DNA of 6,238 nt, from contig CALVRP010000062.1 in assembly GCA_944358665.1 (NCBI GenBank), positions 1 to 6,238 of the forward strand. Direction: 5' to 3'. The notes beneath the pieces are model-generated. The model made no database searches. It worked only from the letters and a program-made list of their open reading frames with translations, and was not told where the DNA came from. The DNA is from an uncultured Bacilli bacterium. GTDB lineage: Bacteria > Bacillota_I > Bacilli_A > RF39 > UBA660. Made by a program: the position numbers and the translations under genes. The number at the start of each line of letters is the position of its first letter. The first letter of the stretch is position 1. Below, in pieces: positions 4,885 through 6,238 of the stretch.

Positions 4885-6003
4885 TTATAGTTTATTAATT
4901 TTATAATTTTCCTCTAATATCTTAAAGTTTTGAGTAAAAAAGTTCATCAAATTCCAATAACTAATACCACCAAGATTATATTTATCCACTAAATCTAACT
5001 TAGCTTGAATACTTCTAGCATCTTCAAACCAAACCTCATGCATTTGCCCAGTAGAATCACTATATCTAAAATATGGGGCTTTTGAAGTTTCATTAAAAGA
5101 GATAGGTACTTGTTTTCTTTTGGCCAGTTCATAAGCATCAATATTAGAAATACTTTTCGCATATCGTCCTTTTATAAACGGAATTTCCCAATCATAACCA
5201 TAATTAGGAATACCCATTAAAATTTTTTCACTAGGTATAACACTAACCGCATAAGCAAGAACTCTTTCTACTTGATTTACTGGAGCAACAGCCATCGGTT
5301 CACCATTTTTATAACCCCATTCATAAGTCATAATAATTATTTTATCAGCTACTTTTCCATGAAATTCATAATCAATTGCCCCTTTTAAAATACTCGTTTC
5401 AGCATCACTTACTTTAGGGGCAACAGCTGTAGTTAAAATTAATCCTTGTTCATGAACAGCGTTTGCAACTTTAACTAAAAATAAATTATAATTTTCTCTA
5501 TCTTCCGGATAAACATATTCAAAATCAACGTTAATACCATAATACTCTTTTTCTAACATAATCTCTACTACGTTATCAATTAAAGTTTCCTGAAGTTCAT
5601 TATCCGTCAAAAGCATATGAGCCCAATCACTATCAAAGCTACTATTATTTGTACTATTAGTCAAAACAAGTAATGGAGCGACATCAGTTTTTAAAGCTTC
5701 ATCTATAATACTAGTATCATTTAAACTAACTAATTTCCCAGTGTCCGTAAATCCATAACTAAAAATACTAATATAAGTTAAATAAGGTAGCGTTGCATAC
5801 AAATTATCTGGATTTATATTACTATAAACATAACCATTAACATCAATATGTCTTTTATTCTCCATCAAAATTAAAGACTGGCCTTCTAAAAGATTATTAT
5901 CACTAAATAAATGATTATCTTGAATTATGTCTTCGGCAGGAATATTAAAACTTCTACTAACACTGTCCAGCGTATCACCGTTTTTTACATTATATATTTT
6001 CAC
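4885..6003 (-). CDS. LysM-GH18 spore peptidoglycan hydrolase (SleL/YaaH-like)
   Basis: This 372-aa protein has one N-terminal LysM (about 2-46: N-V-K-N-G-D-T-L, ending L-L-E-G-Q-S-L-I-L) followed by a GH18 TIM barrel from about 53. The catalytic strand reads Y-G-I-N-V-D160-F-E162-Y-V, with E162 as the predicted acid. Further barrel features are T-A-V-A-P-K (192-197), M-T-Y-E-W-G (225-230), M-G-I-P-N-Y-G-Y (263-270) and G-G-I-S-Y-W350. This arrangement is that of SleL/YaaH, N-acetylglucosaminidases that act on spore cortex fragments. B. subtilis YaaH has two LysM repeats, here there is one. No signal peptide is present, as expected for a mother-cell protein packed into the coat. The start is GTG after GAGAGGTGAT; LysM begins at residue 2-3, which supports it. 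A nearby ATG is out of frame and meets TGA at once. It is divergent from the tRNA gene. Confidence 0.92.
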   Translation of the reverse strand: MKIYNVKNGDTLDSVSRSFNIPAEDIIQDNHLFSDNNLLEGQSLILMENKRHIDVNGYVYSNINPDNLYATLPYLTYISIFSYGFTDTGKLVSLNDTSIIDEALKTDVAPLLVLTNSTNNSSFDSDWAHMLLTDNELQETLIDNVVEIMLEKEYYGINVDFEYVYPEDRENYNLFLVKVANAVHEQGLILTTAVAPKVSDAETSILKGAIDYEFHGKVADKIIIMTYEWGYKNGEPMAVAPVNQVERVLAYAVSVIPSEKILMGIPNYGYDWEIPFIKGRYAKSISNIDAYELAKRKQVPISFNETSKAPYFRYSDSTGQMHEVWFEDARSIQAKLDLVDKYNLGGISYWNLMNFFTQNFKILEENYKINKL

Positions 6004-6021
6004 ATTATCACCTCTCTCTTA

Positions 6022-6046
6022 AAAATATGAAAATAATTCATATTTT
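6022..6046. repeat. 10-bp perfect inverted repeat upstream of the GH18 gene
   Basis: AAAATATGAA (6022-6031) and TTCATATTTT (6037-6046) are separated by AATAA. It sits between the GH18 SD (about 6007-6016) and the divergent tRNA promoter. It may be an operator or a 5'-UTR hairpin of the GH18 mRNA. I find no convincing -10/-35 for GH18 on the - strand here. Confidence 0.5.
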
Positions 6047-6058
6047 ATTTAAAAAAGG

Positions 6059-6087
6059 TTGTTTTTTCTCAAATAATGTGATATAAT
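6059..6087 (+). promoter_or_regulatory. Promoter of tRNA-Ala
   Basis: TTGTTT (6059-6064), a 17-nt spacer and a perfect TATAAT (6082-6087), with an extended -10 TG at 6079-6080. The expected start near 6094 leaves about 13 nt before the mature tRNA 5' end. Confidence 0.75.
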
Positions 6088-6106
6088 TTACTAGCAATGT
6101 TCATTT

Positions 6107-6180
6107 GGGGAATTAGCTCAGTTGGCTAGAGCACCTGCTTTGCAAGCAGGGGGTCAAGGGTTCGACTCCCTTATCCTCCA
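6107..6180 (+). tRNA. tRNA-Ala (anticodon TGC)
   Basis: The 74-nt gene folds as a full cloverleaf. The D stem is GCTC/GAGC, the anticodon stem CCTGC/GCAGG with loop TTTGCAA (anticodon 6141-6143), and the T arm AAGGG-TTCGACT-CCCTT. The discriminator is A73 (6180). The acceptor stem has the G3-U70 wobble, the key identity element for alanyl-tRNA synthetase. Position 5-68 is an A-C mismatch (6111 with 6175). The 3' CCA is not encoded (CTC follows), so it must be added by the CCA-adding enzyme. Confidence 0.97.
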
Positions 6181-6184
6181 CTCG

Positions 6185-6198
6185 GAATCGAAAGATTC
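6185..6198 (+). other. Small GAAA-tetraloop hairpin after tRNA-Ala
   Basis: GAATC-GAAA-GATTC forms a 5-bp stem closed by a GNRA-type tetraloop. No T-tract follows, so it is not an intrinsic terminator. It may be part of the tRNA 3' trailer or of a processing site. Confidence 0.4.
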
Positions 6199-6230
6199 GA
6201 CGTTCATTGACATGATTAAGGAGATGAGAT

Positions 6231-6238
6231 ATGGTTCT
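6231..6238 (+). CDS. Possible start of a truncated CDS
   Basis: AAGGAG (6218-6223) lies 7 nt before ATG at 6231, giving M-V and then the window end. The SD and spacing are good, but only two complete codons are visible and other readings of the region exist (a TTGACA promoter or an rRNA-type leader). No function can be given. Confidence 0.4.

Noticed and set aside
6042..6072. TTGAGA...TAAAAT as a SigA promoter for the GH18 gene (- strand)
   Set aside because: The spacer is 19 nt and the -10 lies in the inverted repeat arm; the match is too weak in AT-rich DNA.
1..6238. Mycoplasma-type code with TGA as Trp
   Set aside because: Trp is encoded by TGG in several genes, TGA terminates the gene upstream of der, and sporulation genes argue against a Mollicute.
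1..6238. Mobile element, prophage, toxin-antitoxin or defence system
   Set aside because: No transposase, integrase, phage, nuclease or toxin signature was seen; all genes except one are housekeeping, spore or surface families.

Overview
This is a very AT-rich, compact segment of a low-GC Gram-positive (Bacillota, Bacilli-like) chromosome. Several things point to a spore-forming member of the gut RF39/Erysipelotrichia-like lineages, not a true Mollicute. It carries two spore-associated genes (spoVIF and a LysM-GH18 cortex-lytic enzyme type). It also has a BspA-type 'DUF285' surface repeat protein and a bacterial Tam41. Shine-Dalgarno sites are of the GGAGGTGAT type. The genetic code is standard: Trp is TGG, and TGA ends the gene upstream of der. 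The lineage placement is inference from gene content and composition only.

Layout, left to right. (1) 2-379, + strand: the 3' end of a BspA-like repeat protein, converging on the next block through a shared bidirectional terminator (387-413). (2) 397-1312, - strand: a two-gene unit, spoVIF then a HAD phosphatase, coupled by a 7-nt gap. (3) 1389-1416: terminator of der. (4) 1415-3843, - strand: ysxC/engB, an unrecognised small gene, then der/engA, driven by a clear promoter at 3860-3888. The two GTPases are ribosome-assembly factors, and the unknown gene is translationally coupled to der. (5) 3894-3912: terminator of the next gene, whose T-tract runs into the ysxC -35 box. (6) 3900-4826, - strand: a Tam41-type CDP-diacylglycerol synthase with its own promoter. 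(7) 4885-6003, - strand: a LysM-GH18 spore peptidoglycan hydrolase starting at GTG. (8) 6059-6180, + strand: an extended -10 promoter and tRNA-Ala(TGC). (9) 6181-6238: a short tail that could be a new CDS start, a second promoter or an rRNA-type leader.

Functionally the window combines housekeeping ribosome biogenesis (Der, YsxC), membrane lipid synthesis (Tam41), late sporulation and germination (SpoVIF, GH18), translation (tRNA-Ala) and a surface protein. I see no mobile element, CRISPR array, prophage or recognisable defence system. The items most worth a second look are the bacterial Tam41, the unknown gene between two ribosome GTPases, the stop codons built into terminator or dyad stems, and the very short 5' leaders. 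No stretch over 300 bases lacks a gene.
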